A stretch of 64,000 bases of DNA from Pseudomonas sp. PSE14 (GTDB lineage: Bacteria > Pseudomonadota > Gammaproteobacteria > Pseudomonadales > Pseudomonadaceae), in NCBI RefSeq assembly GCF_029203285.1, contig NZ_CP115669.1:4154001-4218000 (forward strand). The letters run 5' to 3'. A program made the translations under genes and the position numbers. The notes beneath the pieces are model-generated. The model had not been told where the DNA came from, did no database searches, and saw nothing but the letters and a program-made list of their open reading frames with translations. Each line of letters opens with the position of its first letter. Within the stretch, counting starts at the first letter, position 1. Positions 45,286 to 57,682 of the stretch are shown one piece after another.

Positions 45286-46370
45286 CAGCCGTGCTCCTTC
45301 TCGAACTCGGCCATGTAGCCGACCAGGGCTTCAATGGCGTCCAGGCCCAGGGCGTTATAGATGGAGGCACGCATGCCGCCCACCGAACGGTGGCCTTTCA
45401 GGTTGAGCAGGCCGCGCGCGTCGGCGCCTTCGAGGAAGGCCTTGTCGAGCTTCTCGTCGGCCAGGCGGAACGGCACGTTCATCCAGGAGCGGGCGCTGGG
45501 CTGGATCGGGTTGGTGTAGAAGTCGCTGCTGTCGATGAAGGAATACAGCATGTCCTTCTTCGCGCGGTTGCGCTTCTCCATGGCGTCGACGCCGCCCTGC
45601 TCCTTCAGCCACTGGAAGACCAGGCCGGAGAGGTACCAGGAGTAGGTAGCCGGAGTGTTGTACATGGAGCCGTTATCGGCGGCGACCTTGTAGTTGAGCA
45701 TGGTCGGGCAGATGCTGCGGGCACGGCCCAGCAGGTCTTCGCGAACGATGACGACTACCAGCCCGGACGGGCCGATGTTCTTCTGCGCGCCGGCGTAGAT
45801 CAGGCCGAACTTCGACACGTCGGTCGGGCGGGAGAGGATGTCCGAGGACATATCCACCACCAGCGGAACGTCGCCGACTTCCGGAACCCAGTCGAATTCC
45901 AGGCCGCCGATGGTCTCGTTGGACGCGTAGTGCAGGTAGGCGGCGTCCTTGGACAGGTTCCACTCGTTCTGCCCGGGGATGGCGAAGTAGTCGTACTTGG
46001 ACGCGCTGGCAACCACGTTGACGTTGCCGAAGCGGCGAGCCTCTTCGATGGCCTTCTTCGACCAGATGCCGGTTTCCACGTAATCCGCCACGCCGTCTTC
46101 GGGCAGCAGGTTCAGCGGGATCTCGGCGAACTGCTGACTGGCGCCGCCCTGCAGGAACAGCACCTTGTAGTTCGACGGCACGTTCATCAGGTCGCGCAGG
46201 TCCTGCTCGGCCTTCTCGGCGATGGCCACGTAGTCGTCGCTACGGTGGCTCATCTCCATGACCGACAGGCCCTTGCCCTGCCAATCCAGCAGTTCGGCGC
46301 GGGCGCGCTCCAGCACCTCGGTGGGAAGCGCCGCGGGACCGGCGCAGAAGTTAAAGGCTCGCTTGCTCAC
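45285..46370 (-). CDS. serC: Phosphoserine aminotransferase
   Basis: A 361-residue PLP enzyme of serine (and pyridoxine) synthesis. KRAFNFCAGPAALPTEVLER at the start, LFLQGGASQQFAEIPLNLL, the PLP-lysine region YAGAQKNIGPSGLVVVIV and C-terminal HRSVGGMRASIYNA are all family hallmarks. GTG at 46370 gives the conserved start; a second GTG two codons upstream (46376) is possible. It lies 14 bases after gyrA, so may be partly cotranscribed with it. Confidence 0.96.
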   Translation of the reverse strand: MSKRAFNFCAGPAALPTEVLERARAELLDWQGKGLSVMEMSHRSDDYVAIAEKAEQDLRDLMNVPSNYKVLFLQGGASQQFAEIPLNLLPEDGVADYVETGIWSKKAIEEARRFGNVNVVASASKYDYFAIPGQNEWNLSKDAAYLHYASNETIGGLEFDWVPEVGDVPLVVDMSSDILSRPTDVSKFGLIYAGAQKNIGPSGLVVVIVREDLLGRARSICPTMLNYKVAADNGSMYNTPATYSWYLSGLVFQWLKEQGGVDAMEKRNRAKKDMLYSFIDSSDFYTNPIQPSARSWMNVPFRLADEKLDKAFLEGADARGLLNLKGHRSVGGMRASIYNALGLDAIEALVGYMAEFEKEHG

Positions 46371-46384
46371 ATCCACTCTCGCTA

Positions 46385-49159
46385 TCAGTCTTCGCTGGCC
46401 TGCGGGGCTTCTTCAGCCGCAGCTTCGCCTGCTTCTTGGTTCTCGTCCGCTACTTCGCCTTCGACGATCTCGCCGTCGATGACGTCGTCTTCCACGACGG
46501 TAGGCTCCTGCACCCGCTCCAGGCCCACGACGGTCTCGTCGGCGGCCAGCTTGATGAGGATCACGCCCTGGGTGTTACGGCCCGCACCGCGAACTTCGTC
46601 GACGCGGGTACGCACCAGGGTGCCCTGGTCGGAAATCAGCATGATTTCCTCGCCATCCAGCACCTGCACGGCGCCGACCAGGTTGCCGTTACGCTCGTTG
46701 ATCACCATGGCGATCACGCCCTGGCCACCACGGCCGCGGCGCGGGTAGTCGGCCAGCGGGGTGCGCTTGCCGTAACCGCGCTCGGAAGCGGTGAGGATCT
46801 GCGCCTCGCGGCATTCCGGGATCAGCATGGAGATGATGCGCTGGTCTTCGGCCAGGCGCATGCCGCGCACGCCACGGGCGTTACGGCCCATGATGCGCAC
46901 CTTGCTTTCCTTGAAGCGGATCACCTTGCCGGCGTTGGAGAACATCATCACGTCCTTCGAACCGTCGGTGATGGCGGCGGCGATCAGCGAGTCGCCCTCT
47001 TCCAGCTTCAGGGCGATCAGGCCGTTGGAGCGCGGCTTGGTGAACTGGATCAGCGGGGTCTTCTTCACGGTGCCTTTCATGGTGGCCATGAAGATGTACG
47101 CGCCGGTCGGCTCGTCCTGGCTGAAGTCGGCGTCGTCGCCCTCTTCGGCCTCTTCGGTTTCCACCACTTCGGCGACCTGCTCGGCGACCACGTCGTCATC
47201 ATCGCCGTCTTCACCGGCGAACTGGGCGCGCACGGCTTCCAGGTCGATCTGTAGCATCGCGGTGATGCGCTCGCCTTCGTCCAGCGGCAGCAGGTTCACC
47301 AGCGGACGGCCACGGGCGGTACGGGAGGCTTCCGGGATCTCGAAGGTGCGCAGCCAGTAGACCTTGCCCTTGCTGGAGAACAGCAGCAGGGTGGCGTGGC
47401 TGTTGGCGACCAGCAGGTGCTCGATGTAGTCCTCGTCCTTCACGCCGCTGGCGGACTTGCCCTTGCCACCGCGACGCTGGGCCTCGTAGGCGGCCAGCGG
47501 CTGGGACTTGGCGTAGCCGCCGTGGGAGATGGTCACCACACGCTCTTCTTCGGTGATCAGGTCGGCGATGGTCAGGTCCATCTGCGACGCGACGATCTCG
47601 GTGCGGCGGGCGTCGCCGAACTCCGCCTTCACCTTCTCCAGCTCTTCGCGAATGACTTCCATCAGGCGCTCGGGGCTGGTCAGGATGCGGATCAATTCAC
47701 CGATCAGGGTGAGGATTTCCTGGTACTCGGACAGGAGCTTCTCGTGCTCCAGGCCGGTCAGGCGATGCAGGCGCAGTTCCAGGATGGCCTGGGCCTGCTC
47801 CGGCGACAGGTAGTACTTGCCGTCGCGCAGGCCGTACTGCGGGTCCAGGTCTTCCGGACGGCAGGAGTCGGCGCCGGCGCGCTCGACCATGGCTTCCACG
47901 GCGCTGGATTCCCAGGCGGTGGCGATCAGGCGTTCCTTGGCTTCGGCCGGGGTCGGCGAGGTCTTGATAAGCTCGATCACCGGGTCGATGTTCGACAGGG
48001 CGACGGCCTGACCTTCCAGGATGTGGCCGCGTTCGCGGGCCTTGCGCAGCTCGTAGACGGTCCGGCGGGTCACCACTTCACGGCGGTGGCGGATGAAGAC
48101 CTCGAGCATTTCCTTGAGGTTCATCGTGCGCGGCTGGCCGTCGACCAGGGCCACCACGTTGATGCCGAAGACACTCTGCAGCTGGGTCTGGGCGTAGAGG
48201 TTGTTCAGCACGACCTCGCCCACTTCGCCGCGGCGCAGCTCGATGACCACGCGCATGCCGTCCTTGTCGGACTCGTCGCGCAGCTCGGTGATGCCTTCGA
48301 TCTTCTTCTCTTTCACCAGCTCCGCGATCTTCTCGATCAGGCGGGCCTTGTTCAGCTGGTAGGGCAGCTCGGTGATGATGATCTGCTGGCGGTTGCCGCC
48401 CTTTTCCATGTCCTCGATGGTGGCGCGGGCACGGATATAGATGCGGCCACGACCGGTGCGATAGGCCTCGATGATGCCCGCACGGCCGTTGATGATGCCC
48501 GCGGTCGGGAAGTCCGGGCCGGGGATGTAGTTCATCAGGTCGTCGATGGACAGCTCGGGGTTGTCCATCAGCGCCAGGCAGCCGTCGATCACCTCGGTGA
48601 GGTTGTGCGGCGGAATGTTGGTCGCCATGCCCACGGCGATACCGCTGGAACCGTTGACCAGCAGGTTCGGGATCTTGGTCGGCATGACCGCCGGGATCTG
48701 CTCGGTGCCGTCATAGTTGGGCACCCAATCGACGGTTTCCTTGTCCAGGTCGGCGAGCAGCTCATGGGCGAGCTTGGCCATGCGCACTTCGGTGTATCGC
48801 ATGGCCGCGGCGTTGTCGCCGTCCACCGAACCGAAGTTGCCCTGGCCATCGACCAGCATGTAGCGCAGCGAGAAGGGCTGGGCCATGCGGACGATGGTGT
48901 CGTACACCGCGGTGTCGCCGTGCGGGTGGTACTTACCGATCACGTCGCCGACCACACGGGCGGATTTCTTGTAGGGCTTGTTCCAGTCGTTGCCCAGTTC
49001 GCTCATGGCGTACAGGACGCGGCGATGCACGGGCTTCAAGCCGTCGCGCGCATCGGGCAGGGCACGACCGACGATCACGCTCATGGCGTAATCGAGGTAG
49101 GACTGTCGGAGTTCGTCTTCGATGTTGACCGGGAGGATTTCTTTGGCCAGTTCGCCCAT
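46385..49159 (-). CDS. gyrA: DNA gyrase subunit A
   Basis: A 924-residue type II topoisomerase subunit. The N-terminal breakage-reunion domain contains [20 protein letters not shown], quinolone-region [13 protein letters not shown] with Thr83 and Asp87 (both the susceptible form), and catalytic Tyr122 in [10 protein letters not shown]. The C-terminal domain has the six-bladed pinwheel with the GyrA box region [11 protein letters not shown] 45-residue acidic tail ([20 protein letters not shown]) ends it. Start ATG at 49159 is the conserved one ([18 protein letters not shown]). Confidence 0.98.
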   Translation of the reverse strand: MGELAKEILPVNIEDELRQSYLDYAMSVIVGRALPDARDGLKPVHRRVLYAMSELGNDWNKPYKKSARVVGDVIGKYHPHGDTAVYDTIVRMAQPFSLRYMLVDGQGNFGSVDGDNAAAMRYTEVRMAKLAHELLADLDKETVDWVPNYDGTEQIPAVMPTKIPNLLVNGSSGIAVGMATNIPPHNLTEVIDGCLALMDNPELSIDDLMNYIPGPDFPTAGIINGRAGIIEAYRTGRGRIYIRARATIEDMEKGGNRQQIIITELPYQLNKARLIEKIAELVKEKKIEGITELRDESDKDGMRVVIELRRGEVGEVVLNNLYAQTQLQSVFGINVVALVDGQPRTMNLKEMLEVFIRHRREVVTRRTVYELRKARERGHILEGQAVALSNIDPVIELIKTSPTPAEAKERLIATAWESSAVEAMVERAGADSCRPEDLDPQYGLRDGKYYLSPEQAQAILELRLHRLTGLEHEKLLSEYQEILTLIGELIRILTSPERLMEVIREELEKVKAEFGDARRTEIVASQMDLTIADLITEEERVVTISHGGYAKSQPLAAYEAQRRGGKGKSASGVKDEDYIEHLLVANSHATLLLFSSKGKVYWLRTFEIPEASRTARGRPLVNLLPLDEGERITAMLQIDLEAVRAQFAGEDGDDDDVVAEQVAEVVETEEAEEGDDADFSQDEPTGAYIFMATMKGTVKKTPLIQFTKPRSNGLIALKLEEGDSLIAAAITDGSKDVMMFSNAGKVIRFKESKVRIMGRNARGVRGMRLAEDQRIISMLIPECREAQILTASERGYGKRTPLADYPRRGRGGQGVIAMVINERNGNLVGAVQVLDGEEIMLISDQGTLVRTRVDEVRGAGRNTQGVILIKLAADETVVGLERVQEPTVVEDDVIDGEIVEGEVADENQEAGEAAAEEAPQASED

Positions 49160-49393
49160 GAGAAGCCTGGTTCCTTTTTCAAATGGGACTCCGCCACGCT
49201 CGTCCTGAGCCCGGCGGAGCGCGGTGCGCCATCAAAGCGCCACCGACTCTCTACAAATCAACGACTTATTGCGCTGATCCGCGATGCTGAAGGGGGTGCG
49301 AAAACGCCCCCCGAAGAACCGTCGGAGCTTACCACAAGCCAGGGTCAAACCCTACCCTCGCCCAAGCCCCTCGATGAATTGCCGCAGGCCCCG

Positions 49394-50470
<1,077 letters not shown>

Positions 50471-50624
50471 GGAACACCTCGTCATTCGAATGGAATCGCG
50501 GGCCTTTCCCGGCCCCCAGGAATATTCCCGCACGAGCGGGTAAAAGCGCCGAGTATACCGAGCCGGAGGCGCAGGCGCTCGGCTATACTCCGGCCCTCTC
50601 TCCGCCGCGCCCAGGATGCGCTTC

Positions 50625-51950
50625 ATGCCCACCGCCAAAGCCCCGCTCGACCTGCTTCTGCTCCCCACCTGGATCGTCCCCGTGGAACCTGCCGGCATCG
50701 TCCTGCAGGGCCATGGCCTGGGCATCCGCGACGGCCGCATCGCCCTGCTCGCCCCGCGCGCCGAGGCCCTGCGCCATCCGGCCACGGAAACCCGCGAACT
50801 GCCGGGCATGCTGCTCGCCCCCGGCCTGATCAACGCCCACGGCCACGCAGCGATGAGCCTGTTCCGCGGCCTGGCGGATGACCTGGCGCTGATGACCTGG
50901 CTGCAGGAGCACATCTGGCCGGCCGAGGCCAAGTGGGTTGGCGAGGACTTCGTCCGCGACGGCACCGAACTGGCCATCGCCGAACAGCTCAAGGGCGGCA
51001 TCACCTGCTTCTCCGACATGTACTTCCACCCGCAGGTGGCCTGCGAGGCGGTGCACAAGGCCGGCGTGCGCGCACAGATCAGCGTGCCGGTGCTGGACTT
51101 CCCGGTGCCCGGCGCCCGCGACGCCGACGAGGCAATCCGCCAGGGCCTGGCGCTGCGCGACGACCTCAAGCACCACCCGCGCATCAAGGTGGCCTTCGGC
51201 CCGCACGCGCCCTACACCGTCAGCGACGACAAGCTGGAAAACATCCTGATGCTCGCCGAGGAGCTGGACGCGGGCATCCACATGCACGTCCACGAGACCG
51301 CCTTCGAGGTCCAGCAGGCGCTGGAGAAGAACGGCGAGCGGCCGCTGGCCCGCCTGCACCGCCTCGGCCTGCTCGGCCCGCGTTTCCAGGCCGTGCACAT
51401 GACCCAGGTGAACGACGAGGACCTGGCCATGCTGGTGGAAACCAACAGTTCGGTGGTGCACTGCCCCGAGTCCAACCTCAAGCTGGCCAGCGGTTTCTGT
51501 CCGGTGGAACGCCTGTGGCAGGCTGGCGTCAACGTCGCCATCGGCACCGACGGCGCAGCCAGCAACAACGACCTGGACCTGCTCGGCGAAACCCGCACCG
51601 CCGCCCTGCTGGCCAAGGCCGTGGCCGGCCAGGCCACCGCGCTGGACGCCCATCGCGCCCTACGCATGGCCACCCTGAACGGCGCCCGCGCCCTGGGCAT
51701 GGAGCAGGAAGCCGGTAGCCTGGAACTGGGCAAGTCCGCCGACCTGACTGCCTTCGACCTCTCCGGCCTGGCCCAGCAGCCGGTCTACGAGCCGGTTTCC
51801 CAGCTGATCTATGCCAGCGGCCGCGACTGCGTGCGCCACGTCTGGGTCGGCGGCAAGCAATTGCTGGAAGACGGCAAACTCACCCGCCTGGACGAAGAGC
51901 GCCTGATCGCCGTCGCCGGCGAATGGGGTCGCAAGATCGCCGGCGCCTGA
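50625..51950 (+). CDS. mtaD: 5'-methylthioadenosine / S-adenosylhomocysteine deaminase-type amidohydrolase
   Basis: A 441-residue TRZ/ATZ-family amidohydrolase. Metal-binding HGH in [31 protein letters not shown], the later [15 protein letters not shown] and [19 protein letters not shown] make the catalytic set. It is the positional equivalent of PAO1 PA3170, shown by others to deaminate methylthioadenosine to methylthioinosine. ATG at 50625 has AGGA eight bases upstream; an ATG at 50616 overlaps the ribosome site. Opposed to mtnA across 154 bases, so the two salvage genes can share a control region. Confidence 0.9.
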   Translation: MPTAKAPLDLLLLPTWIVPVEPAGIVLQGHGLGIRDGRIALLAPRAEALRHPATETRELPGMLLAPGLINAHGHAAMSLFRGLADDLALMTWLQEHIWPAEAKWVGEDFVRDGTELAIAEQLKGGITCFSDMYFHPQVACEAVHKAGVRAQISVPVLDFPVPGARDADEAIRQGLALRDDLKHHPRIKVAFGPHAPYTVSDDKLENILMLAEELDAGIHMHVHETAFEVQQALEKNGERPLARLHRLGLLGPRFQAVHMTQVNDEDLAMLVETNSSVVHCPESNLKLASGFCPVERLWQAGVNVAIGTDGAASNNDLDLLGETRTAALLAKAVAGQATALDAHRALRMATLNGARALGMEQEAGSLELGKSADLTAFDLSGLAQQPVYEPVSQLIYASGRDCVRHVWVGGKQLLEDGKLTRLDEERLIAVAGEWGRKIAGA

Positions 51951-52097
51951 GCCCTCTCAAGCCCGGACATCCTCGCGCAGCGCGGCCAGCCATGTGGGCC
52001 GCCGCTGCGACAATCTGTCATGCCGCGCCCCATCTGCCGCACGAAGCTGGCATCATAGGCGGCATTCGTTTTTCAGCTTTATAAACATAGGGACACC

Positions 52098-52796
52098 ATG
52101 AGCAACGTCGACCACGCCGAGATCGCCAAATTCGAGGCCCTCGCCCACCGCTGGTGGGACCGCGAAAGCGAGTTCAAGCCCCTGCACGACATCAACCCGC
52201 TGCGGGTCAACTGGATCGACGAGCGCGTCAGCCTCGCCGGCAAGAAGGTGCTCGACGTCGGCTGCGGCGGCGGCATTCTCAGCGAAGCCATGGCCCAGCG
52301 GGGCGCCACCGTCACCGGCATCGACATGGGCGAAGCCCCCCTGGCCGTCGCTCAGCTGCATCAGCTGGAATCCGGCGTGCCGGTGGAATACCGCCGCATC
52401 ACCGCCGAAGAGCTGGCCGAGGAAATGCCCGAGCAGTTCGACGTGGTGACCTGCCTGGAGATGCTCGAACACGTGCCGGACCCGGCCTCGGTCATCCGCG
52501 CCTGCTACAAGATGGTCAAGCCCGGCGGCCAGGTGTTCTTCTCCACCATCAACCGCAATCCGAAGGCCTATCTGTTCGCCATCGTCGGCGCGGAATACGT
52601 GATGCGCCTGCTGCCACGCGGCACCCACGACTTCAAGAAGTTCATCCGCCCCTCCGAGCTGGGCGCCTGGTCGCGCGACGCCGGCCTTGCGGTCAAGGAC
52701 ATCATCGGCCTGACCTACAACCCGCTGACCAAGCACTACAAGCTGGCAGACGACGTCGACGTCAACTACATGATCCAGACCCTGCGCGAGGAGTGA
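52098..52796 (+). CDS. ubiG: Ubiquinone biosynthesis O-methyltransferase
   Basis: A 232-residue SAM-dependent methyltransferase: [23 protein letters not shown] motif [21 protein letters not shown], then [17 protein letters not shown] and the C-terminal [20 protein letters not shown]. It does both O-methylations in ubiquinone synthesis. Start has AGGGA. Followed after five bases by mupP. Confidence 0.96.
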   Translation: MSNVDHAEIAKFEALAHRWWDRESEFKPLHDINPLRVNWIDERVSLAGKKVLDVGCGGGILSEAMAQRGATVTGIDMGEAPLAVAQLHQLESGVPVEYRRITAEELAEEMPEQFDVVTCLEMLEHVPDPASVIRACYKMVKPGGQVFFSTINRNPKAYLFAIVGAEYVMRLLPRGTHDFKKFIRPSELGAWSRDAGLAVKDIIGLTYNPLTKHYKLADDVDVNYMIQTLREE

Positions 52797-52801
52797 ATCG
52801 C

Positions 52802-53470
52802 ATGCTCAAAGCGGTTCTCTTCGACATGGACGGCACGCTGCTGGACACCGCGCCGGACTTCATCGCCGTCTGCCAGGCGATGCTCAAAGCCCATGGCCGC
52901 GCGCCGATCGACGACAAGCGCATCCAGGACGTGGTCTCCGGTGGCGCCCGCGCCATGGTCGCCGCGACCTTCGACATGGACCCGGAAGCTCCCGGCTTCG
53001 AGACCCTGCGCCAGGAGTTCCTCGACCGCTACCAGGAGCATTGCGCTGTCTTCACCCGCCCGTACGACGGCATGCCCGAGCTGCTGGCAAGCATCGAGCA
53101 GTCGCGGCTGATCTGGGGGGTGGTGACCAACAAGCCGGTGCGCTTCGCCGCGCCGATCATGCAGCAACTGGGGCTGGCCGAGCGCTCCGCCGTGCTGGTC
53201 TGCCCGGACCACGTGAAGAACAGCAAGCCGGACCCGGAAATGCTCCTGCTGGCCTGCAGCCAGCTGAAGGTCGATCCGTCGGAAGTGCTGTTCATCGGTG
53301 ACGATTTGCGCGACATCGAGTCGGGCCGCGCCGCCGGGACCAAGACTGCAGCCGTGCGCTATGGCTACATCCACCCGGACGACAACCCCGCGCACTGGGG
53401 CGCCGACGTCATCGTCAACCACCCGAGCGAGCTGCTGGCCGTCCTCGACCGCGCCCTCTGCAGCTGCTGA
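52802..53470 (+). CDS. mupP: HAD phosphatase, N-acetylmuramic acid 6-phosphate phosphatase type
   Basis: A 222-residue HAD hydrolase: DxD motif [15 protein letters not shown], motif II VVTNKP, Lys of motif III in NSKPDPEML and motif [18 protein letters not shown]. The same position downstream of ubiG is held in PAO1 by PA3172, which was shown to be MupP in cell wall recycling (it feeds the anhMurNAc salvage route that affects fosfomycin and AmpC response). Older annotations call it phosphoglycolate phosphatase (gph), which sequence alone cannot exclude. Confidence 0.85.
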   Translation: MLKAVLFDMDGTLLDTAPDFIAVCQAMLKAHGRAPIDDKRIQDVVSGGARAMVAATFDMDPEAPGFETLRQEFLDRYQEHCAVFTRPYDGMPELLASIEQSRLIWGVVTNKPVRFAAPIMQQLGLAERSAVLVCPDHVKNSKPDPEMLLLACSQLKVDPSEVLFIGDDLRDIESGRAAGTKTAAVRYGYIHPDDNPAHWGADVIVNHPSELLAVLDRALCSC

Positions 53471-53561
53471 AGCAGCCTCAAGCAACACGCCGCAAGCTTC
53501 ACGTTCACGCCGCTCTTTGCCGCTGACCGCCTGAAGCTTGCCGCTCTCCGAAGGAGCCTCC

Positions 53562-54305
53562 ATGTTCGACTATTCCGCCCGTCCCGACCTGCTCAAGGGC
53601 CGCGTGATCCTGGTGACCGGCGCCGGCCGCGGCATTGGCCGGGCCGCATCGCTCACCTTCGCCGCCCATGGCGCCACCGTGCTGCTGCTGGGCAAGACCG
53701 AGGACTACCTCAACGAGGTGTATGACGAGATCGTCGCCGCCGGCCATCCGGAACCGGTGGTGATCCCGCTGAACCTGGAAACCACCCTGCCGCACCAGTA
53801 CGACGAGCTGGCGGCCACCATCGAGAAGGAGTTCGGCAAGCTCGACGGCCTGTTGCACAACGCCTCGATCCTCGGCCTGCGTTCGCCCATCGAGCAGATT
53901 TCCACCGACAACTTCACCCGCGTCATGCAGGTGAACGTCAACGCCATGTTCAGCCTGACCCACACCCTGCTGCCGCTGCTCAAGCTCTCCGAGGACGCCT
54001 CGGTGATCTTCACCTCCAGCAGCGTCGGCCGTAAGGGTCGTGCCTACTGGGGTGCCTACGCGGTGTCGAAGTTCGCCACCGAAGGCCTGATGCAGGTGCT
54101 GGCGGACGAATGCGAGGACATCACCCGCGTGCGCGCCAACAGCGTCAACCCCGGCGCCACCCGCACCGCCATGCGCGCCCACGCCTATCCGGGCGAGAAC
54201 GCGTTCAACAACCCGCTGCCCGAAGAGATCATGCCGGTCTACCTGTACCTGATGGGCCCGGACAGCAAGGGCGTCAACGGCCAGGCCTTCAACGCCCAGG
54301 ACTGA
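53562..54305 (+). CDS. Short-chain dehydrogenase, YciK type
   Basis: A 247-residue SDR: glycine motif VTGAGRGIGRAAS, NASILG in place of NNAG, Ser in IFTSSSVGRKG, catalytic YxxxK in GAYAVSKFATEGL, then VNPGATRTAMRA. Substrate unknown; the group is conserved next to ubiG-mupP in Pseudomonas. ATG at 53562 preceded by GGAGCCTCC. An upstream in-frame ATG at 53538 lacks a site. Confidence 0.88.
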   Translation: MFDYSARPDLLKGRVILVTGAGRGIGRAASLTFAAHGATVLLLGKTEDYLNEVYDEIVAAGHPEPVVIPLNLETTLPHQYDELAATIEKEFGKLDGLLHNASILGLRSPIEQISTDNFTRVMQVNVNAMFSLTHTLLPLLKLSEDASVIFTSSSVGRKGRAYWGAYAVSKFATEGLMQVLADECEDITRVRANSVNPGATRTAMRAHAYPGENAFNNPLPEEIMPVYLYLMGPDSKGVNGQAFNAQD

Positions 54306-54558
54306 CACCCGATACACGGCGCCCTCGCCCCGCATCGAGGGCGCCGCTTTCCGCCGGTTTTCTGGCAACTTCGCTTTTCCCCTTCGCGCAAAGTGCCATC
54401 ATTTCGCCATTCTTCTGACAAATCCTCCCTACTTTCGGAACCCAAGCCCCCTCCTGTCGGTCCATAAGCCCTCTTTTGGAGATTTTTCGAGGGCTGGCAC
54501 GGAAATCGCTCTGTCCCTCCTGTCGCCGTATGAAACGCGCCAGAGGTTGCCTCGCGCC

Positions 54559-55482
54559 ATGGTTCCCCCCAAGTCCAACACCATCGATTTTGATGCCGCC
54601 AAGCTCCAGCGCCTGGCCGCCCAAGAGCCGCGCCAGCGCTCCGGGCGCCCGCTCGACCTGCTGGAGCTGCGCCAGCATCTGAACCTGCAATTGCAGGCGA
54701 GCCTGGAAGCCGACCGCATCCTGGCGGTGTTCTTCAGCGAGATTCAGCGCCTGCTGCCGGTGGACTACCTGGCTTACCATCACAGCGGGGCCGACCTGCG
54801 CCTGGAATTCGGTGACGCGGCACAGCACAGCGCCGACTACCGCCTCATTCACGACGGCGAGTACCTGGGCGAGCTCTGCTTCCGTCGCCGCCTGCGCTTC
54901 TCCGAGGCCGAGCTGGGCCAGCTGGAATCGCTGATGGCCTGCCTGCTCTACCCGCTGCGCAACGCCCTGCTCTACCGCGCTGCGGTACAGTCGGCCCTGC
55001 GCGACGCGCTCACCGGCACCGGCAACCGCATTGCCATGGACCAGGCACTGACCCGCGAGGTCGAGGTCGCCCGGCGCCACCTGCAGCCACTGTCGGTGCT
55101 GATGCTCGACCTGGACCACTTCAAGCAGATCAACGACGTCTATGGCCACAGTATCGGCGACGACGCCCTGCGTGCGGTGGCAGATGCTATCAAGGCCAGC
55201 CTGCGCAACGTCGACATGGTGTTCCGTTTTGGCGGCGAGGAGTTCCTCGTGCTGCTTTCCAACACTTCCGGCAGCAGCGCCGCCCAGGTGGGCGAGCGGC
55301 TGCGGCGCGCCGTGGAGGAACTGGACCTGGCCATCGACGGCAAACGTTTGCCGCTGTCGATCAGCCTGGGCTGCGCCTCGCTCGATGCCGGCGAGTCAGT
55401 GGACGACCTGCTGCGCCGCGCCGACAACGCGCTCTACTGCGCCAAGCGTGATGGGCGGAACCGGCTCGCCTGCGCCAGCTGA
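54559..55482 (+). CDS. Diguanylate cyclase with N-terminal GAF-like sensor domain
   Basis: A 307-residue soluble protein. Residues 30-140 form a GAF-like region (LELRQHLNLQLQASLEADRI, then LPVDYLAYHH), with no membrane segment. The GGDEF domain follows (DALTGTGNRIAMDQALTREV; DLDHFKQINDVYGHSIGDDA) with active-site RFGGEEF. The product-inhibition site RxxD (RNVD) sits exactly five residues before GGEEF, so feedback by c-di-GMP is expected. Position corresponds to PAO1 PA3177. ATG at 54559 is preceded by GAGG at wide spacing. Confidence 0.9.
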   Translation: MVPPKSNTIDFDAAKLQRLAAQEPRQRSGRPLDLLELRQHLNLQLQASLEADRILAVFFSEIQRLLPVDYLAYHHSGADLRLEFGDAAQHSADYRLIHDGEYLGELCFRRRLRFSEAELGQLESLMACLLYPLRNALLYRAAVQSALRDALTGTGNRIAMDQALTREVEVARRHLQPLSVLMLDLDHFKQINDVYGHSIGDDALRAVADAIKASLRNVDMVFRFGGEEFLVLLSNTSGSSAAQVGERLRRAVEELDLAIDGKRLPLSISLGCASLDAGESVDDLLRRADNALYCAKRDGRNRLACAS

Positions 55483-55539
55483 TAGCAACCCGTTCCAGAA
55501 TCGCAGGCTCCTACAAAAATCCATCGAATTCCAGGCAAG

Positions 55540-55567
55540 AAAAAAGGACTCCGAGGAGTCCTTTTTT
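55540..55567. terminator. Bidirectional terminator between GGDEF gene and rluB
   Basis: A 12-base stem AAAAAAGGACTC (55540-55551)/GAGTCCTTTTTT (55556-55567) with a CGAG tetraloop, A-tract on one side and T-tract on the other, between two converging genes. Confidence 0.95.
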
Positions 55568-55582
55568 CATTTCAGCTGACGC

Positions 55583-56977
55583 TTAGCGCTTGAAGCCCGG
55601 ACGCATGCCATCACCGGCGGCTTGCGGACGACGCTTGGCGATCGGCTTGCGCGCCGGCTTGCCCGGACGCTCGGCCAGCGGGGCCCCCTTGTCGCGCTCG
55701 GGGGCGCGCGCCGGACGATCGCTCGGAGCCTTGCGCGGAGCACGGCCTTCGCCAGCATCGCTACGCGGCCCACGGGCCGGACGATCCGCACCATCGCGCG
55801 GAGCGCGTGCAGGACGATCGGCGTCACGAGGCTTGCGCGGAGCGCGGCCTTCACCAGCATCGCTGCGCGGGCCACGGGCCGGACGATCACCGGTATCGCG
55901 CGGAGCGCGTGCAGGACGATCGCTGCCGGCGTCACGCGGTTTGCGCGGGGCACGGCTGTCTTCACCGCGCGGGGCGCGGGCCGGACGCTCATCGCCGTCA
56001 CGCGAACCACGGGCCGGGCGCTCGCCGGCAGCCGGACGCGGCGCACGATGAGAACGCTCGCCCTCGTCATGCTCCTTGCGCGAACGCGAGCCACGGCCCG
56101 GACGCTCGCTGGGCGCCAGCTTCTTGCCGAGCTTGCGCGACTGACGCTCGATCTTTTCCATGGCCTTGCCGGACAGGTTCGGCAGGGCGACGGGCTTGAG
56201 ACCGACTTCCTCGCTGAGGATGTCGACTTCGCGCTGATCCATTTCGCGGTAGCGGCCCATGGTCAGCTCGGAGGTCAGGAAGACCGGTCCGAAGCGCACG
56301 CGCTTCAGGCGACTGACGATTACGCCCTGGGATTCCCACAGGCGACGGACTTCGCGGTTACGGCCTTCCATCACCACAACGTGGTACCAGTGGTTGAAGC
56401 CTTCGCCACCGGGCGCTTCCTGGATGTCGCTGAACTTGGCCGGGCCGTCTTCGAGCATCACGCCGGCTTTCAGGCGCTCGATCATCTCTTCGTCGACTTC
56501 GCCACGCACGCGCACGGCGTACTCGCGGTCCATCTCGTAGGACGGGTGCATCAGGCGGTTGGCCAGCTCACCGTCGGTGGTGAACATCAGCAGGCCGGTG
56601 GTGTTGATGTCCAGGCGGCCGATGTTGATCCAGCGGCCGCTGCGCAGGCGCGGCAGGCGATCGAACACGGTCGGACGACCTTCCGGATCGTCGCGGGTGC
56701 AGACTTCGCCTTCGGGCTTGTTGTAGATCAGCACGCGGCGGACGTGCTCTTCGATCTTCTCGCGCTTGAGCAGGCGGTCGTCGACGGCGATGGCATCGCG
56801 GTCGCCCACGCGCTGGCCAAGGGTGGCCACGGCGCCATTGACCTTGACGCGGCCTTCTTCGATCCAGGCTTCGACGTCGCGGCGCGAGCCGACGCCCATG
56901 CGCGCGAGAACTTTCTGCAGTTTCTCGCCGGCCGGGGCTGGGGTAAGTTCTTCAAGGTTTTCGTGCGTGTCGGTCAT
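55583..56977 (-). CDS. rluB: 23S rRNA pseudouridine synthase B with long Arg/Pro/Asp repeat tail
   Basis: A 464-residue protein. Residues 18-75 form an S4 domain ([20 protein letters not shown]); 80-250 the RsuA/RluB pseudouridine synthase with catalytic Asp in [20 protein letters not shown] and [13 protein letters not shown]. It modifies 23S rRNA near helix 89-90 (U2605 in E. coli). From about residue 265 to the end the chain is low complexity, with RPARAPRD and RAPRKPRD blocks including a 34-residue repeat; basic and disordered, probably RNA-binding. ATG at 56977 with GGGAGG upstream. Confidence 0.93.
   Translation of the reverse strand: MTDTHENLEELTPAPAGEKLQKVLARMGVGSRRDVEAWIEEGRVKVNGAVATLGQRVGDRDAIAVDDRLLKREKIEEHVRRVLIYNKPEGEVCTRDDPEGRPTVFDRLPRLRSGRWINIGRLDINTTGLLMFTTDGELANRLMHPSYEMDREYAVRVRGEVDEEMIERLKAGVMLEDGPAKFSDIQEAPGGEGFNHWYHVVVMEGRNREVRRLWESQGVIVSRLKRVRFGPVFLTSELTMGRYREMDQREVDILSEEVGLKPVALPNLSGKAMEKIERQSRKLGKKLAPSERPGRGSRSRKEHDEGERSHRAPRPAAGERPARGSRDGDERPARAPRGEDSRAPRKPRDAGSDRPARAPRDTGDRPARGPRSDAGEGRAPRKPRDADRPARAPRDGADRPARGPRSDAGEGRAPRKAPSDRPARAPERDKGAPLAERPGKPARKPIAKRRPQAAGDGMRPGFKR
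55690..56040. repeat. Degenerate coding repeats in the rluB tail
   Basis: The segment beginning CAGCATCGCT recurs with 102-base spacing (55753 and 55855), and shorter CGGACGATC-type modules are scattered between. The unit encodes 34 residues rich in Arg, Pro, Ala, Asp and Gly. All repeats keep the reading frame. Confidence 0.75.
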
Positions 56978-57098
56978 CTGGGCACCTCCCGGTGTGGCAT
57001 GCAACGAATAAAAAAGGTCGCGCATCATACGCGCTTGCGGGCGGCAAAGCACCGCCCGCGATCGGGAAAGACTAGTCGAGTTACGGGGGAACGCGTCC

Positions 57099-57533
57099 AT
57101 GCGGCACGAAGATGACTTCACCGGCGCCAAGCTGGCGCTGTTCCATGCCGGCCAACTGGTGGTCTACAAGCGCGACGAGAAACCCGGCATCCCCTACCCC
57201 GGCTGCTGGGACTTTCCCGGTGGCGGCCGCGAGGGCAACGAAACACCGGCGCAATGCGCCCTGCGCGAGCTGGAAGAAGAGTTCGCCGTGCGCCTGGATG
57301 AACAGCGCATCGAATGGCAGCGCCGCTACCGCGCCACCCACGGCCCCGCTCCCTGGGCCTGGTTCCTGGTGGCGCGCCTGGAACAGGCCGAGTTCGATGC
57401 CATCCGTTTCGGCGACGAAGGGCAGTACTGGCGCCTGATGCGCGTCAGCGAATACCTCGCCCACGGGCAGGCGGTGGATTACCTGCAGGAACGCCTGCGG
57501 CATTTCCTCGCAGGGTGCGCCCGGACCGACTGA
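57099..57533 (+). CDS. Nudix hydrolase
   Basis: A 144-residue protein with a full Nudix box in [20 protein letters not shown] plus [22 protein letters not shown] precedes it. The C-terminal part ([20 protein letters not shown]) is typical of small ADP-ribose or nucleotide-type Nudix enzymes; substrate unknown. It occupies the place of PAO1 PA3180. Divergent from rluB across 121 bases. Confidence 0.88.
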   Translation: MRHEDDFTGAKLALFHAGQLVVYKRDEKPGIPYPGCWDFPGGGREGNETPAQCALRELEEEFAVRLDEQRIEWQRRYRATHGPAPWAWFLVARLEQAEFDAIRFGDEGQYWRLMRVSEYLAHGQAVDYLQERLRHFLAGCARTD

Positions 57534-57682
57534 ATCCGCGCAGCGGACCGCTGATATGCATTTGCACGGCCCATCTGAATCTGTTCCCCGCTGACGCATC
57601 TCCTTAGATTGCCCGCTCACCGGAGCACGCCGCCGGCCCACCTGCGCGCGCCCGGACGTTCTGACACAAGCGGGAATCCAGC

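Noticed and set aside
48880-48940. Fluoroquinolone-resistance change in gyrA
   Set aside because: Thr83 and Asp87 are both in the susceptible form.
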